A stretch of 64,000 bases of DNA from Rhodoferax aquaticus (GTDB lineage Bacteria > Pseudomonadota > Gammaproteobacteria > Burkholderiales > Burkholderiaceae_C), in assembly GCF_006974105.1 (NCBI RefSeq), contig NZ_CP036282.1:2046001-2110000 (forward strand), written 5' to 3'. Below are positions 38,088-47,872 of this stretch, piece by piece. The number at the start of each line of letters is the position of its first letter. Position 1 is the first letter of the stretch. Under the pieces are notes generated by a model. The model was not told the DNA's origin. It ran no database searches and was given only the letters and a program-made list of their open reading frames with translations. The translations under genes and the position numbers were made by a program.

Positions 38088-38729
38088 TATCCCTGCCGGG
38101 TTGGCGGGGTTGAAGGCTGGAGGCGCCGTGAGATCCACTTTGGGTTCAGGCGCTTTTTCTTTGGGGGCTACCGGTGCAGGCTTGGCGATTTGCACCAAGG
38201 GCGTGGCAGCTGCATAGCGGTAGCCAAGGGGCAGTTGGGACGACTTAGGGTAGCCTGCAGCGTCTAGGTATTGGTTCCACTCGGCGTCCGACATACCCTT
38301 GAGGCGCTGGCTGCCTATGGTCAGCACGGGCAGTGAAGTGTCTCCGGTCAAACGCTGCAGCGCTTCCGAGTCTTCATTGGTGTTGACGGTTTTCTCGGTA
38401 AACGGAATGCCTCGGTTGGTCAGCATAGAGCGGCCACTGTCGCAAGGGCCACATTTCGCGGAGCTGTACAGCGTGACAGGGAACTTGCTCACCACTTGGC
38501 GCAGCTCAAAGGGCAGGTTAGACGCTGACGCCGCACCCGCTGCGCCAATGCCGGTCGCTGCAATCTTTCCCTGCTCTGGGTTGGCTGGAGGTTTGTCAGA
38601 GAACGATACTTTGCCGTCTGGCCCCACGATGCGGTACACCGTTTGGGCGGATGCAGTCACGGCAAAACCCAAAACCAAGGCGCTGGCGAGCCAGAGGGCG
38701 GGTTTGGCTTTAAACAGCTGCACAGTCAT
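38079..38729 (-). CDS. Secreted DUF4124 plus glutaredoxin-like protein
   Basis: 216 aa. Signal peptide (LWLASALVLGFAVTASA), then DUF4124 (TVYRIVGPDGKVSFSDKPP), then a glutaredoxin-like domain (about 83-160) with the redox pair KCGPCDSG, the cis-Pro region TSLPVLTIG and the helix that follows. The C-terminus is Pro-rich. It is predicted periplasmic; a thiol-disulphide role is inferred from the CxxC. It overlaps the prlC stop codon (TAATG), so translation is coupled to prlC. This is the second DUF4124 gene in the window. Confidence 0.87.
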   Translation of the reverse strand: MTVQLFKAKPALWLASALVLGFAVTASAQTVYRIVGPDGKVSFSDKPPANPEQGKIAATGIGAAGAASASNLPFELRQVVSKFPVTLYSSAKCGPCDSGRSMLTNRGIPFTEKTVNTNEDSEALQRLTGDTSLPVLTIGSQRLKGMSDAEWNQYLDAAGYPKSSQLPLGYRYAAATPLVQIAKPAPVAPKEKAPEPKVDLTAPPAFNPANPAGITF

Positions 38730-40783
38730 TAATGGGCTCCTTGGGTCATGCCTTGGTGGCGAAGCAAGGCGTCTATACGGGGTTCGCGGCCCCGGAAGGC
38801 CTTGAACGATTCCATGGCTGGGCGGCTTCCACCCGCCTCTAGGATCGCTTGGCGGTATTGTCTGCCAGTCTCGGGGTTGGGGGTGCCGTCTGCCGCTGCG
38901 GTTTCTTCAAACGCAGCGTAGGCGTCGGCACTGAGTACCTCTGCCCACTTGTAACTGTAATAGCCCGCCGCGTAGCCGCCCGCAAAAATGTGACTGAATG
39001 TATGTGGAGTGCGGCTCCAGCTAGGGGGTTGCAAGACCGCTACTTCTTGTCGTACCTGGTCTAGCAGTTGCATAAAGTCACCGTCGGTTTGCGGCGTGGT
39101 GTGCAGCAGCATGTCAAAGAGCGCGAACTCGATTTGCCGCAAAGTTTGCATGCCGCTTTGGTAGTTTTTGGCCGCCAGCATCTTGTCAAACAGCGCGCGG
39201 GGCAATGGCTCGCCGCTGTCTACGTGGGCTGTCATGTGCTTGAGCACACTCCATTCCCAGCAAAAGTTTTCCATGAATTGGCTAGGCAGCTCGACCGCAT
39301 CCCACTCCACACCGCTGATGCCGGACACATCGTGTTCGTTGACTTGGGTCAGCATGTGGTGCAAGCCGTGGCCAAATTCGTGGAATAAGGTGGTCACATC
39401 GTCATGGGTGAGCAGGGCGGGCTTGCCGTCGACCCCTTGCGCAAAGTTACACACAAGGTGGGCAACCGGGGTTTGCAACTGCCCGTTGTCGGGCCGCAAC
39501 CAGCGTGCGCGCACATCGTCCATCCACGCGCCGCCACGCTTGCCGCTGCGCGCAGCCGGGTCAAGGTAGAACTGGCCTACCAGTTGCAAGCCGGTGGCGG
39601 TGCGCCGCTCGATGCGATAGAACTCTACGCCGGCGTTCCATACGGGCGCTGTGTCGCGACTGATTTCTAAGTCGAAGAGGGTTTGGGCAATCTTGAATAA
39701 GCCGTCCAGCACTTTGGGTGCGGTGAAGTACTGTTTAACCTCTTGCTCGCTGAAGGCGTAGCGGGCTTCTTTGAGTTTTTCGCTGACAAATGGCCAGTCC
39801 CACGCCTGCGGGTCAGCCAAGCCCAGCTCGTCCTTGGCAAAGGTGCGCAGGTCAGCCAGGTCTTTCTCAGCAAACGGGCGGGCTTTGTGCCCTAGGTCGC
39901 GCAGAAAGGTGATGACGTCATCGGTGGAGTTGGCCATTTTGGGCTCGACCGACAAGGCACCGAAGTTGGCAAAGCCCAGCAACTGGGCTTCTTCTTGGCG
40001 CAGCGCCAGAATTTCGCGAATGATGGGTGCGTTGTCACGTTGGGCGGCTTCGGCATCCGCTTGGTCAGACGCACGGGTGGCGTAGGCCCGATACAGCTTG
40101 GCGCGCAAGTCGCTGCTGTGGGCAAACTGCATCACCGGCAGGTAGCACGGCATTTTGAGGGTGAGCTTGTAGCCTTCTTTCCCTTCAGCTTGTGCTGCCG
40201 CTTTGGCCGTTTGTAGTACATCGTCGGGCACACCGGCTAATTCTTCGTCGGTGGCGTAGTAGCTAAAGGCATCTGTGGCGTCGAGTGCGTTTTCGCTGAA
40301 CTTTTGCCCGAGTTCCGCTTGGCGTTCTTGAATTGCTGCAAAACGGTCGCGCGCAGCGCCTGTGAGTTCAGCGCCGCCCAATACAAAGTTGCGCATGGCG
40401 TTCTTGTGGGCCTGTTTTTGCTCTGCATTCAGCGTGGCGACGTCGATAGCCTTGTACTTGGCGTACAGGCGTTCATCGGCCCCAAGCTTGGTCCAAAACT
40501 CGGTAACTTTGGGAAGCGCTTCGTTGTACGCAGCACGTAGCTCGGGCGTATCGGCCACGCTGTTGAGGTGGCTCACGCTGCCCCAAGCGCGGCCCAGTTT
40601 CTCTGTGGCTACATCCAATACCTTGGCAATCTCATTCCATTCGGCAGGAAAGCTTGGCTCTGTGACAGCAGTCAGTGCTACCTGCGCCTTGGCCAGCAAC
40701 TCGTCTAGTGCCGGAGATACATGTTCCGGCGCGATTTGGTCAAACAGAGGAAGGTCGGCAGAGGAGAGCAGGGGATTGGTCAT
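38729..40783 (-). CDS. prlC: Oligopeptidase A (M3 metallopeptidase)
   Basis: Cytosolic zinc oligopeptidase, 684 aa as in E. coli PrlC (680). The thimet-type active site HEFGHGLHHM lies at residues 468-477, with the distal Glu region GVEWDAVELPSQFMENF just after. The N-terminal helical half is typical (LLSSADLPLFDQIAPEHV). It degrades signal peptides and other short peptides. It lies 70 bases downstream of folD on the same strand. Confidence 0.96.
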   Translation of the reverse strand: MTNPLLSSADLPLFDQIAPEHVSPALDELLAKAQVALTAVTEPSFPAEWNEIAKVLDVATEKLGRAWGSVSHLNSVADTPELRAAYNEALPKVTEFWTKLGADERLYAKYKAIDVATLNAEQKQAHKNAMRNFVLGGAELTGAARDRFAAIQERQAELGQKFSENALDATDAFSYYATDEELAGVPDDVLQTAKAAAQAEGKEGYKLTLKMPCYLPVMQFAHSSDLRAKLYRAYATRASDQADAEAAQRDNAPIIREILALRQEEAQLLGFANFGALSVEPKMANSTDDVITFLRDLGHKARPFAEKDLADLRTFAKDELGLADPQAWDWPFVSEKLKEARYAFSEQEVKQYFTAPKVLDGLFKIAQTLFDLEISRDTAPVWNAGVEFYRIERRTATGLQLVGQFYLDPAARSGKRGGAWMDDVRARWLRPDNGQLQTPVAHLVCNFAQGVDGKPALLTHDDVTTLFHEFGHGLHHMLTQVNEHDVSGISGVEWDAVELPSQFMENFCWEWSVLKHMTAHVDSGEPLPRALFDKMLAAKNYQSGMQTLRQIEFALFDMLLHTTPQTDGDFMQLLDQVRQEVAVLQPPSWSRTPHTFSHIFAGGYAAGYYSYKWAEVLSADAYAAFEETAAADGTPNPETGRQYRQAILEAGGSRPAMESFKAFRGREPRIDALLRHQGMTQGAH

Positions 40784-40853
40784 AGGTGGTCAGATGCGGG
40801 TGGGCAGCAAAGAATCAAGCGATGGGCACAGGCCAGAGGGAAAACAGCGCGTA

Positions 40854-41723
40854 TCAGCGGCTTGCAGCAGCCAGTTCAGCCGCTTGCAAGGTGTTCACCA
40901 AAAGCATGGTAATGGTCATAGGACCCACGCCGCCGGGCACGGGGGTGATGTAACTGGCGACGGTGCGCACTCCTTCAAAGTCCACGTCGCCGCAAAGCTT
41001 GCCTTCATCATTGCGGTTCATGCCCACATCAATCACCACGGCACCTGGCTTGACCATATCGGCCGTCAGCACATTGCGTTTGCCCACGGCAGCAACAATC
41101 ACATCGGCTTGCAAGGTCATGGCTTTCAGGTCGGTGGTGGCGCTGTGGCAAACGGTTACGGTGGCGTTTTTCTGGAGCAGCATCAAAGCCATGGGTTTGC
41201 CCACAATATTGCTGCGTCCGATGACCACCGCGTGTTTGCCGCGCAGGTCGTAGCCAATGCTTTCCAACATCTTCATGCAGCCATAGGGGGTGCAGGGCCA
41301 AAAGCCTGGCTGGCCTACCATAAGCGCGCCTGCGCTGGCCACGTGAAAACCGTCCACGTCTTTGGAGGGAGAAATAGCTTCGATCACTTTGTGTGCATCA
41401 ATGTGCGCAGGCAAGGGCAGCTGCACCAAAATGCCTTGAATGCTGGCGTCTGCGTTAAGTGCATCAATGCGCGTTAGCAGTTCACTCTCAGTCATGGTGG
41501 CGGGGTAGCGCTCTAGCACCGAGTGCAAGCCGCTGTCGCTGCAGGCCTTGACCTTGTTGCGCACATACACCTGAGACGCTGGGTTGTCGCCCACCAACAC
41601 CACAGCCAAACCTGGAGTGACGCCCTTTGCTTTAAGGGCCTGGGTGCGGGCAAATACATCGGCACGGAGTTGGGCTGCGAGTGCGTTGCCGTCGATGGTT
41701 TGGGCGAGAGTGGGTGTTGTCAT
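40854..41723 (-). CDS. folD: Bifunctional methylenetetrahydrofolate dehydrogenase/cyclohydrolase
   Basis: One-carbon metabolism enzyme, 289 aa. Catalytic Lys lies in YVRNKVKAC, with substrate loop [12 protein letters not shown] and NADP-binding [18 protein letters not shown], ending in [16 protein letters not shown]. All expected residues are visible. Transcription continues toward prlC; a terminator of the upstream FixJ-like gene precedes it. Confidence 0.97.
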   Translation of the reverse strand: MTTPTLAQTIDGNALAAQLRADVFARTQALKAKGVTPGLAVVLVGDNPASQVYVRNKVKACSDSGLHSVLERYPATMTESELLTRIDALNADASIQGILVQLPLPAHIDAHKVIEAISPSKDVDGFHVASAGALMVGQPGFWPCTPYGCMKMLESIGYDLRGKHAVVIGRSNIVGKPMALMLLQKNATVTVCHSATTDLKAMTLQADVIVAAVGKRNVLTADMVKPGAVVIDVGMNRNDEGKLCGDVDFEGVRTVASYITPVPGGVGPMTITMLLVNTLQAAELAAASR

Positions 41724-41732
41724 AGTCGATTA

Positions 41733-41767
41733 AAGTAAAAACGCCCACAATTCGAAGAATGGCGGGC
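41733..41767 (-). terminator. Terminator of the FixJ-like regulator gene
   Basis: On the minus strand ACGCCC and GGGCGT flank a roughly 17-base loop containing TTCGAA and run into TTTTTACTTT. It lies 31 bases after the regulator's stop. The sequence just before it (TAGCTTGCTATC with AAAAAGTAGC) vaguely resembles repeat A. Confidence 0.6.
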
Positions 41768-41797
41768 GTAGCTTGCTATCTAAAAAGTAGCGTTTTC

Positions 41798-42427
41798 TTA
41801 GGCGGCTTTCGGTGCGTTTTGACCCAAGGCGATCTTCAGTAGGTCAGCAACGGTATTGGCGCTGAGCTTTTCCATAATGTTGGCGCGATGCGCTTCCACC
41901 GTTTTGATGCTGATGCCCAAGTCATCCGCGATTTGCTTGTTGAGGCGGCCCGCCACAATACGTTCCAGCACTTGGGCTTCCCGCATGGTGAGCTTGGACA
42001 GCAAGGCGTCACGGCTGGCTGACAGCTGGTGCTCAGCGAATGAGCCCTTGGCTTGTTCCAACATGCGCTCGACCAGCGAGGCCAATTGGTCTTCGTTGAA
42101 AGGCTTTTGGATAAAGTCCATCGCGCCTTTTTTCATGGTGTCCACTGCCATAGGCACGTCGCCGTGGCCGGTAATAAACACGATAGGCAGCGGTGAGCGG
42201 CTCTCAATCAGGCGGTTCTGCAGTTCAAGGCCAGTCATGCCGCCCATGCGAATGTCCACAATCAGGCAGGCCACTTCACGTGCGTCGTAGCGGCTCAGAA
42301 ACGATTCTGCAGAATCAAAACAGCGCACACGGTAGTCTTTGCCTTCAAGCAGCCATTGCAGCGAATCACGCACGGCTTCGTCGTCATCAACCACGTAGAC
42401 AGTGCCTTTTTTAGGAATCAAGCTCAT
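41798..42427 (-). CDS. FixJ/NarL-type response regulator
   Basis: 209 aa from ATG 42427 (MSLIPKKGTVYVVDDDE); 31 upstream codons overlap the kinase gene and are discounted. Receiver domain with Asp58 (CLIVDIRMGGMTG), a conserved TGHGD switch and KPF. The C-terminal LuxR helix-turn-helix is LTMREAQVLERIV through GISIKTVEAHR. The pattern is that of FixJ/TtrR/StyR regulators. It partners the kinase whose gene ends just inside its start region, and is transcribed away from aceE. Confidence 0.93.
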   Translation of the reverse strand: MSLIPKKGTVYVVDDDEAVRDSLQWLLEGKDYRVRCFDSAESFLSRYDAREVACLIVDIRMGGMTGLELQNRLIESRSPLPIVFITGHGDVPMAVDTMKKGAMDFIQKPFNEDQLASLVERMLEQAKGSFAEHQLSASRDALLSKLTMREAQVLERIVAGRLNKQIADDLGISIKTVEAHRANIMEKLSANTVADLLKIALGQNAPKAA

Positions 42428-42444
42428 TGATGGAGTCCAAGAAA

Positions 42445-44979
42445 TTATTTGCTGATACGCGGAATTCTTATCGAGTCCGGACTGGCTTCGGACAGCGGAA
42501 TCCAGAAAGAAAACCGGCATCCCGTGACCACATTGCCATTGTAGATGTTCTCAGCAGTCATTCTTCCCATGTGCGATTCAACGATGGAGCGGCATAGCGA
42601 GAGGCCGATGCCCATGCCGTCCGCCTTGGTGGAGAAAAAGGCTTCATACAAGCGCGCCATGACCTCGGGGGCAATGCCTTTTCCGGTGTCTTGTACGGAG
42701 AATTCAATCACGGGCTTGTCATCCACACGACGTGGAACTACGCGCAACTCCACCACCCGCTGCGCCGTTTGCCGCAAGGCCATATCAATCGATTCTGCTG
42801 CATTGCGCAGTAGGTTGACCAGCACTTGCTCAATCAATATAGGGTCTACCAAGAGCTGGGGCAGGCGGGCCGCCACGTAGTGGTTCAGGCGCACATTGAA
42901 GCGGCGTAGCTCAATTTCTGCCAGTTCCACTGCTTCTGCCACCATGGTGGCTACTTCGGCATTGGTGCGGTTGGGCTCACTGCGTTTCACAAAGGAGCGT
43001 ATGCGTTGAATGATTTGGCCTGCGCGGTGCGCCTGCTTGGCGGTTTTTTCCAAGGCGCCCAAGAGCTCTTCTTCAGTGATTTGCTTGGCTTTGATGCGCG
43101 ACACCATGCCGTTGCAGTAGTTGTTGATCGCGGTCAGTGGTTGGTTGAGTTCATGCGCCACGCTAGAAGCCATTTCACCCATGGTGATCATGCGACTGGC
43201 AGTTTGTGCGCGCTCGGCTTGGGTGGCTGCTTGTTCTTCTGCTAAGCGCCTGGAGGTAATGTCTGTGGCGATCACCATTTGCGCTAATCGTCCGTCTACC
43301 CAGCTGAGGTAACGAGTACGCACTTCCATCCACTTCCCCAAGGCGGCGATGAAAATCTCGGCGCGCTCCGCTTCTGTTTCTGACAGCGCAGTGGTAGGGA
43401 GGCCTGCAAATGCATCGACCTCATCGCGTGATTCGTCATTGGGTTGTGCGGCTGGCACGCCGGCTTCGGCCACCAACTGCAAATGTCCGTCAGCGCGGAT
43501 GCCAAACCATTGGCGGTAGAGCTTGTTGGCGAATAGGAGCTCGTCACTCCCCAACGGAGCAACTGAGATAGAGGCATCCAATGCCTCCAGTACCGTCGTG
43601 AAGCGCTGGTGGGCGGCAGTGAGCTGCTCTCTTACGCGGTTGGGCTCAGTGATGTCGGTCATTGAGGTCATCCAACCGGTCTGTACGCCGTTGGCATCAA
43701 TCAAGGGTGAGAGATACAAACGTGCTTCAAACTTGGAGCGGTCACGCCTCTGCACGCTCACCTGAAATCCGCCAGCGGTATTGTTGCCTGTCATTTCCTC
43801 TTCTAACCGAGCGGCCAGGTGTTCGCGGTCACCTTCCGGCCAATAGGGGAAGGGGGCGGTTCGGCCCACCAAGTCAGACTCTGACCACCCGGTCATCTGG
43901 CAAAACGCCGCATTCACATACGTGATGCGGCCTTGCAAGTCCATCGCTCGCATCCCGGTCAGCATGGAGTTTTCCATGGCCCGGCGGAAGGTGGTTTCTT
44001 GTATCAAGGCTTGTTGTGCTTGCAAGCGACGGCGGCTATGGCGCCAGTTGGCAATCAACATCCAAGCTGTCATCACGCTTAGTGCGGTGACGAGCCAAAA
44101 AAGGCCACTGCTGACGACGCTCATCGAAGCTCGGTACGCTTGGGCCCGCATTACCAAACCGTCTCCGACGGGGGATACGGGCATGGTGTACTCGTTGCTA
44201 GGGGCCGCCCAGGGCAAGAACTTACTCACTACTTTCTTGGTGGGGATGGAGGAGCCTGCAATCAGGGCACCTTTGCCGTCCAGCAGTGAAACAGCGTACC
44301 GGGCAGACATTTCAGAAGGCACTCCATAGCGGTAAAGGCCATCTACGGAATATTCCACCAATAGCACCCCCACAAACCGGCCTTTATCTACCAAGGGAAC
44401 ATGGAGTTGCAGCAATGGAGTGAATTCTCCGTTGCGAACTTGTTGGATATAGATCGGTAAGGCAGTGTCTCTTGCTTGCAGAAAACCACTTTCGGTATCT
44501 GAGCGCTTGCTGTTTTCTTGCGCCGTAATTAACTGGCTGGCGGCGTTGATCGCGGTCCCACTGCTGACTTTGACGCGTCGACGTTCATCGATCCACGCAA
44601 CGCCTTGGACCTCGGGGTATTGGTTGAGCATGTACTCCACGCGGGTTTTGAACTCCGCCACGCTGAGCTCTCTGTTAGCCAATTCGCGAGCCACACGCAT
44701 GAATTGTTCTTGGCGTTCAAGCAAACGCAAACGCAGCCTTTGTTGGCTGTACTCCACGTCCCGTTGTACCGCTTCTTGTTCACGGTCCATTTCCTCGATA
44801 CGCAAGTAGCCAAGGGCAGCCACGATGGCGATGAAAAACAACATGACCGCGACCAAGGGTGCAAGCATTGCAAAACGGTCTTGGCGCACCGGGGTGAGTC
44901 GTTTCCACCAAGCACGCGCGCGTCCGATGGTGGTGAGAGAGAGTTGGTTGGGCAAAGTGCTCAATTGTGGCAAGGGCAT
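42445..44979 (-). CDS. Membrane PAS sensor histidine kinase (FixL/DctB-like)
   Basis: 844 aa. Membrane helix 1 at about 38-60, a periplasmic sensor (about 62-285) with double-Cache-like features (LEYMLNQYPEVQGVAWID region and VDGLYRYGVPSEM), and helix 2 at about 290-312. Two PAS domains follow (about 330-460 and 460-580), then HisKA with His609 in SSVAHELNQPLTAI, the FixL/DctB-type box, and HATPase with GMGIGLSLCRSIVESHMG. The signal is unknown; Cache domains often bind carboxylates, and the gene is divergent from the pyruvate dehydrogenase operon, so a 2-oxoacid or related cue is a reasonable guess. Confidence 0.92.
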   Translation of the reverse strand: MPLPQLSTLPNQLSLTTIGRARAWWKRLTPVRQDRFAMLAPLVAVMLFFIAIVAALGYLRIEEMDREQEAVQRDVEYSQQRLRLRLLERQEQFMRVARELANRELSVAEFKTRVEYMLNQYPEVQGVAWIDERRRVKVSSGTAINAASQLITAQENSKRSDTESGFLQARDTALPIYIQQVRNGEFTPLLQLHVPLVDKGRFVGVLLVEYSVDGLYRYGVPSEMSARYAVSLLDGKGALIAGSSIPTKKVVSKFLPWAAPSNEYTMPVSPVGDGLVMRAQAYRASMSVVSSGLFWLVTALSVMTAWMLIANWRHSRRRLQAQQALIQETTFRRAMENSMLTGMRAMDLQGRITYVNAAFCQMTGWSESDLVGRTAPFPYWPEGDREHLAARLEEEMTGNNTAGGFQVSVQRRDRSKFEARLYLSPLIDANGVQTGWMTSMTDITEPNRVREQLTAAHQRFTTVLEALDASISVAPLGSDELLFANKLYRQWFGIRADGHLQLVAEAGVPAAQPNDESRDEVDAFAGLPTTALSETEAERAEIFIAALGKWMEVRTRYLSWVDGRLAQMVIATDITSRRLAEEQAATQAERAQTASRMITMGEMASSVAHELNQPLTAINNYCNGMVSRIKAKQITEEELLGALEKTAKQAHRAGQIIQRIRSFVKRSEPNRTNAEVATMVAEAVELAEIELRRFNVRLNHYVAARLPQLLVDPILIEQVLVNLLRNAAESIDMALRQTAQRVVELRVVPRRVDDKPVIEFSVQDTGKGIAPEVMARLYEAFFSTKADGMGIGLSLCRSIVESHMGRMTAENIYNGNVVTGCRFSFWIPLSEASPDSIRIPRISK

Positions 44980-45156
44980 GTTCTGAGTTTAGGGCTTGCC
45001 GCTGGTTTGCCAGCTATAGAAACAAACTCTCACCAATGTAATAATCCACATTATGAAATGACAAAGCACTTGTTGAAATTTCGAGAAATCTATGAGAAAC
45101 TTAGAGGTACAGTACTAGATTCGTTTAGGCCCTTCGAAAACAACCAGGAGACATGA
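44980..45156. promoter_or_regulatory. Divergent control region between the kinase gene and aceE
   Basis: 177 bases, clearly more AT-rich than the flanks. It holds the inverted repeat ATTTC-GA-GAAAT (45078-45089), GTAC-A-GTAC near 45108-45116, and an AGGAGA Shine-Dalgarno just before the aceE ATG. No convincing -35/-10 pair was identified. The operators are candidates for the adjacent FixJ-like regulator or a pyruvate-responsive repressor; this is inference. Confidence 0.5.
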
Positions 45157-47856
45157 ATGTCAGCAGTTCCCCAGAACCCAGCTAGCGCCGTTGATGCGGA
45201 TAGCCAGGAAACCCGTGAATGGATGGACGCGCTGTCCGCAGTCATCGAAAGTGAGGGCCCTGAGCGCGCGCATTACTTGCTGGAGCAATTGTTGGAACAC
45301 GCTCGCCAACAAAGCATTGACATGCCGTTCTCCGCGAACACTGGCTATGTCAATACCATTGAGGTTGATCAAGAAGAGCGCTGCCCCGGCAATCTGGAAC
45401 TAGAAGGGCGTCTGCGCGCCTACATGCGTTGGAACGCCATGGCCATGGTCGTCAAGGCCAATCGCCATCACCCCGTAGATGGTGGTGATTTGGGTGGACA
45501 CATCGGTTCGTTTGCCTCGCTGGCCCATATGTTTGGTGCTGGCTTTAACCATTTCTGGCATGCGGAGAGCGAAAACCACGGTGGCGATTGCCTCTACATC
45601 CAAGGGCACGTGTCCCCCGGCGTTTACGCCCGTGCCTACCTAGAAGGCCGCTTGACCGAAGAGCAGTTGCTCCACTTCCGTCAAGAAGTCGACGGCAAGG
45701 GTCTGTCCAGCTACCCACATCCCAAGTTGATGCCCGAGTTCTGGCAGTTCCCCACGGTGTCCATGGGCTTAGGTCCATTGATGGCGATCTATCAGGCGCG
45801 CTTCTTGAAATACCTGCACGCCCGTGGCATTGCCAATACCGAAAACCGCAAGGTGTGGGTGTTCTGCGGCGACGGCGAGATGGATGAAGTGGAATCCTTG
45901 GGCGCCATTGGTTTGGCAGCCCGTGAAAACTTGGACAACCTCATTTTCGTGGTGAACTGCAACTTGCAGCGCTTGGACGGACCTGTGCGTGGCAATGGCA
46001 AGATCGTGCAAGAGCTAGAAGGCGAGTTTCGCGGTGCGGGTTGGAACGTGATTAAGCTTTTGTGGGGCAGCCAGTGGGACCCTCTCTTGGCCCGCGACAA
46101 AGACGGTGCGCTCAAGAAGGTCATGATGGAAACGCTGGATGGCGACTACCAAGCCATGAAGGCCAACGACGGCGCTTACGTGCGCAAGCATTTCTTTGGC
46201 AAAGATCCACGCACCGCCGAGATGGTCGCCAAGATGAGCGACGACGACATCTGGGCGCTGCGCCGCGGTGGTCACGACGCCCAAAAGGTGTATGCCGCTT
46301 ACGCTGCTGCCGTCAAGCACAAAGGCCAACCCACCGTGTTGCTTATCAAGACCGTCAAAGGTTTTGGCATGGGCAAGAGCGGTGAGGGCAAAAACAATGT
46401 GCACCAGACCAAAAAGCTCACGGACGAAGACATCAAAGCCTTCCGCGACCGCTTCAACATTCCGGTGCCCGATAGCCAAATCGCCAGCTTGCCTTTCTAC
46501 AAGCCTGCTGAAGACACGCCTGAAATGAAGTATTTGCACGAGCGCCGCAAGGCCTTGGGCGGCTACTTGCCACATCGCCGCACCAAGAGCGACGAGAGCT
46601 TCACCGTTCCGGCGCTGGACAGCTTCAAGTCTGTGATGGAAGCCACTCCCGAAGGGCGTGAAATCTCGACCACACAAGCGTATGTGCGCTTCTTGACCCA
46701 GTTGCTGCGCGACCAAGCCTTGGGCCCACGCGTGGTGCCCATTTTGGTAGACGAGGCGCGTACTTTTGGCATGGAAGGCTTGTTCCGCCAAGTGGGCATC
46801 TACAACCCAGCGGGTCAGCAGTACACCCCGGTCGACAAAGACCAGGTCATGTACTACAAGGAAGACAAGGCCGGACAGATCCTGCAAGAAGGTATCAATG
46901 AAGCCGGCGGCATGAGCAGCTGGATCGCAGCTGCCACCAGCTACAGCACGAACAACCGGATCATGATCCCGTTCTACGTGTACTACTCCATGTTCGGCTT
47001 CCAACGTATTGGCGACTTGGCATGGGCTGCTGGCGACATGCAAGCGCGCGGCTTCTTGTTGGGTGGCACGTCTGGCCGTACCACGCTTAACGGCGAAGGC
47101 CTGCAACACGAAGACGGCCACAGCCACATCTTGGCAGGCACTATTCCAAACTGCGTGAGCTACGACCCTACGTTTGCCCACGAAGTTGGCGTCATCTTGC
47201 ACCATGGTTTGAAGCGCATGGTCGAGAAGCAAGACAATGTGTATTACTACCTCACGCTCTTGAACGAAAACTACGCCATGCCCGGCCTCACACCCGGCAC
47301 CGAAGAGCAAATCATCAAGGGTATGTATTTGTGCAAAGAGGGTGCCAAGCTCACCCCACGTGTGCAGCTCTTGGGCTCGGGCACAATTTTGCGCGAGAGC
47401 ATTGCGGCGCAAGAGTTGCTGGAAAAAGACTGGGGCGTTGCCGCCAACGTTTGGAGCTGCCCAAGCTTTAACGAGTTGACCCGCGACGGCCAAGACGCTG
47501 AGCGTTACAACCTCTTGCACCCCGCTGACGCACCGCGTACTTCCTTCGTGGCGCAGCAGCTGGAAAAGCACACCGGTCCCGTCATTGCATCTACCGACTA
47601 CATGAAGAATTACGCGGAGCAAATTCGCCCCTTCATCCCCAAGGGCCGCACCTACAAAGTGTTGGGCACCGACGGCTTTGGCCGCAGCGACTTCCGCTCC
47701 AAGTTGCGCGAGCACTTCGAAGTGAACCGCCATTTCATCGTGGTAGCCGCATTGAAGGCACTCAGCGAAGAAGGCACTGTGCCAGTGAGCAAAGTGGTAG
47801 AAGCCATTGCCAAGTACGGCATCAAGACCGACAAGGTCAACCCCCTTAACGCTTAA
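45157..47856 (+). CDS. aceE: Pyruvate dehydrogenase E1 component (homodimeric)
   Basis: Thiamine-diphosphate enzyme that decarboxylates pyruvate and acetylates AceF; 899 aa, the single-chain gammaproteobacterial/betaproteobacterial form. Key blocks are GGHIGSFASLAHMFGAG, the thiamine motif GDGEMDEVESLGAIGLA through NCNLQRLDG, and the C-terminal GTDGFGRSD. The phosphate-site His residues in the HFWHAESENHGGD loop are present. It is first of aceE-aceF-lpdA, with aceF 16 bases downstream. Very long open frames on the opposite strand here are shadows. Confidence 0.98.
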   Translation: MSAVPQNPASAVDADSQETREWMDALSAVIESEGPERAHYLLEQLLEHARQQSIDMPFSANTGYVNTIEVDQEERCPGNLELEGRLRAYMRWNAMAMVVKANRHHPVDGGDLGGHIGSFASLAHMFGAGFNHFWHAESENHGGDCLYIQGHVSPGVYARAYLEGRLTEEQLLHFRQEVDGKGLSSYPHPKLMPEFWQFPTVSMGLGPLMAIYQARFLKYLHARGIANTENRKVWVFCGDGEMDEVESLGAIGLAARENLDNLIFVVNCNLQRLDGPVRGNGKIVQELEGEFRGAGWNVIKLLWGSQWDPLLARDKDGALKKVMMETLDGDYQAMKANDGAYVRKHFFGKDPRTAEMVAKMSDDDIWALRRGGHDAQKVYAAYAAAVKHKGQPTVLLIKTVKGFGMGKSGEGKNNVHQTKKLTDEDIKAFRDRFNIPVPDSQIASLPFYKPAEDTPEMKYLHERRKALGGYLPHRRTKSDESFTVPALDSFKSVMEATPEGREISTTQAYVRFLTQLLRDQALGPRVVPILVDEARTFGMEGLFRQVGIYNPAGQQYTPVDKDQVMYYKEDKAGQILQEGINEAGGMSSWIAAATSYSTNNRIMIPFYVYYSMFGFQRIGDLAWAAGDMQARGFLLGGTSGRTTLNGEGLQHEDGHSHILAGTIPNCVSYDPTFAHEVGVILHHGLKRMVEKQDNVYYYLTLLNENYAMPGLTPGTEEQIIKGMYLCKEGAKLTPRVQLLGSGTILRESIAAQELLEKDWGVAANVWSCPSFNELTRDGQDAERYNLLHPADAPRTSFVAQQLEKHTGPVIASTDYMKNYAEQIRPFIPKGRTYKVLGTDGFGRSDFRSKLREHFEVNRHFIVVAALKALSEEGTVPVSKVVEAIAKYGIKTDKVNPLNA

Positions 47857-47872
47857 GTCGGAGACAAGCAAC

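Noticed and set aside
41755..41795. A fourth copy of repeat A between folD and the FixJ-like gene
   Set aside because: Only the central TAGCTTGCTATC / AAAAAGTAGC resembles it; the diagnostic flanking blocks are absent, and the stretch is explained in part by the terminator.
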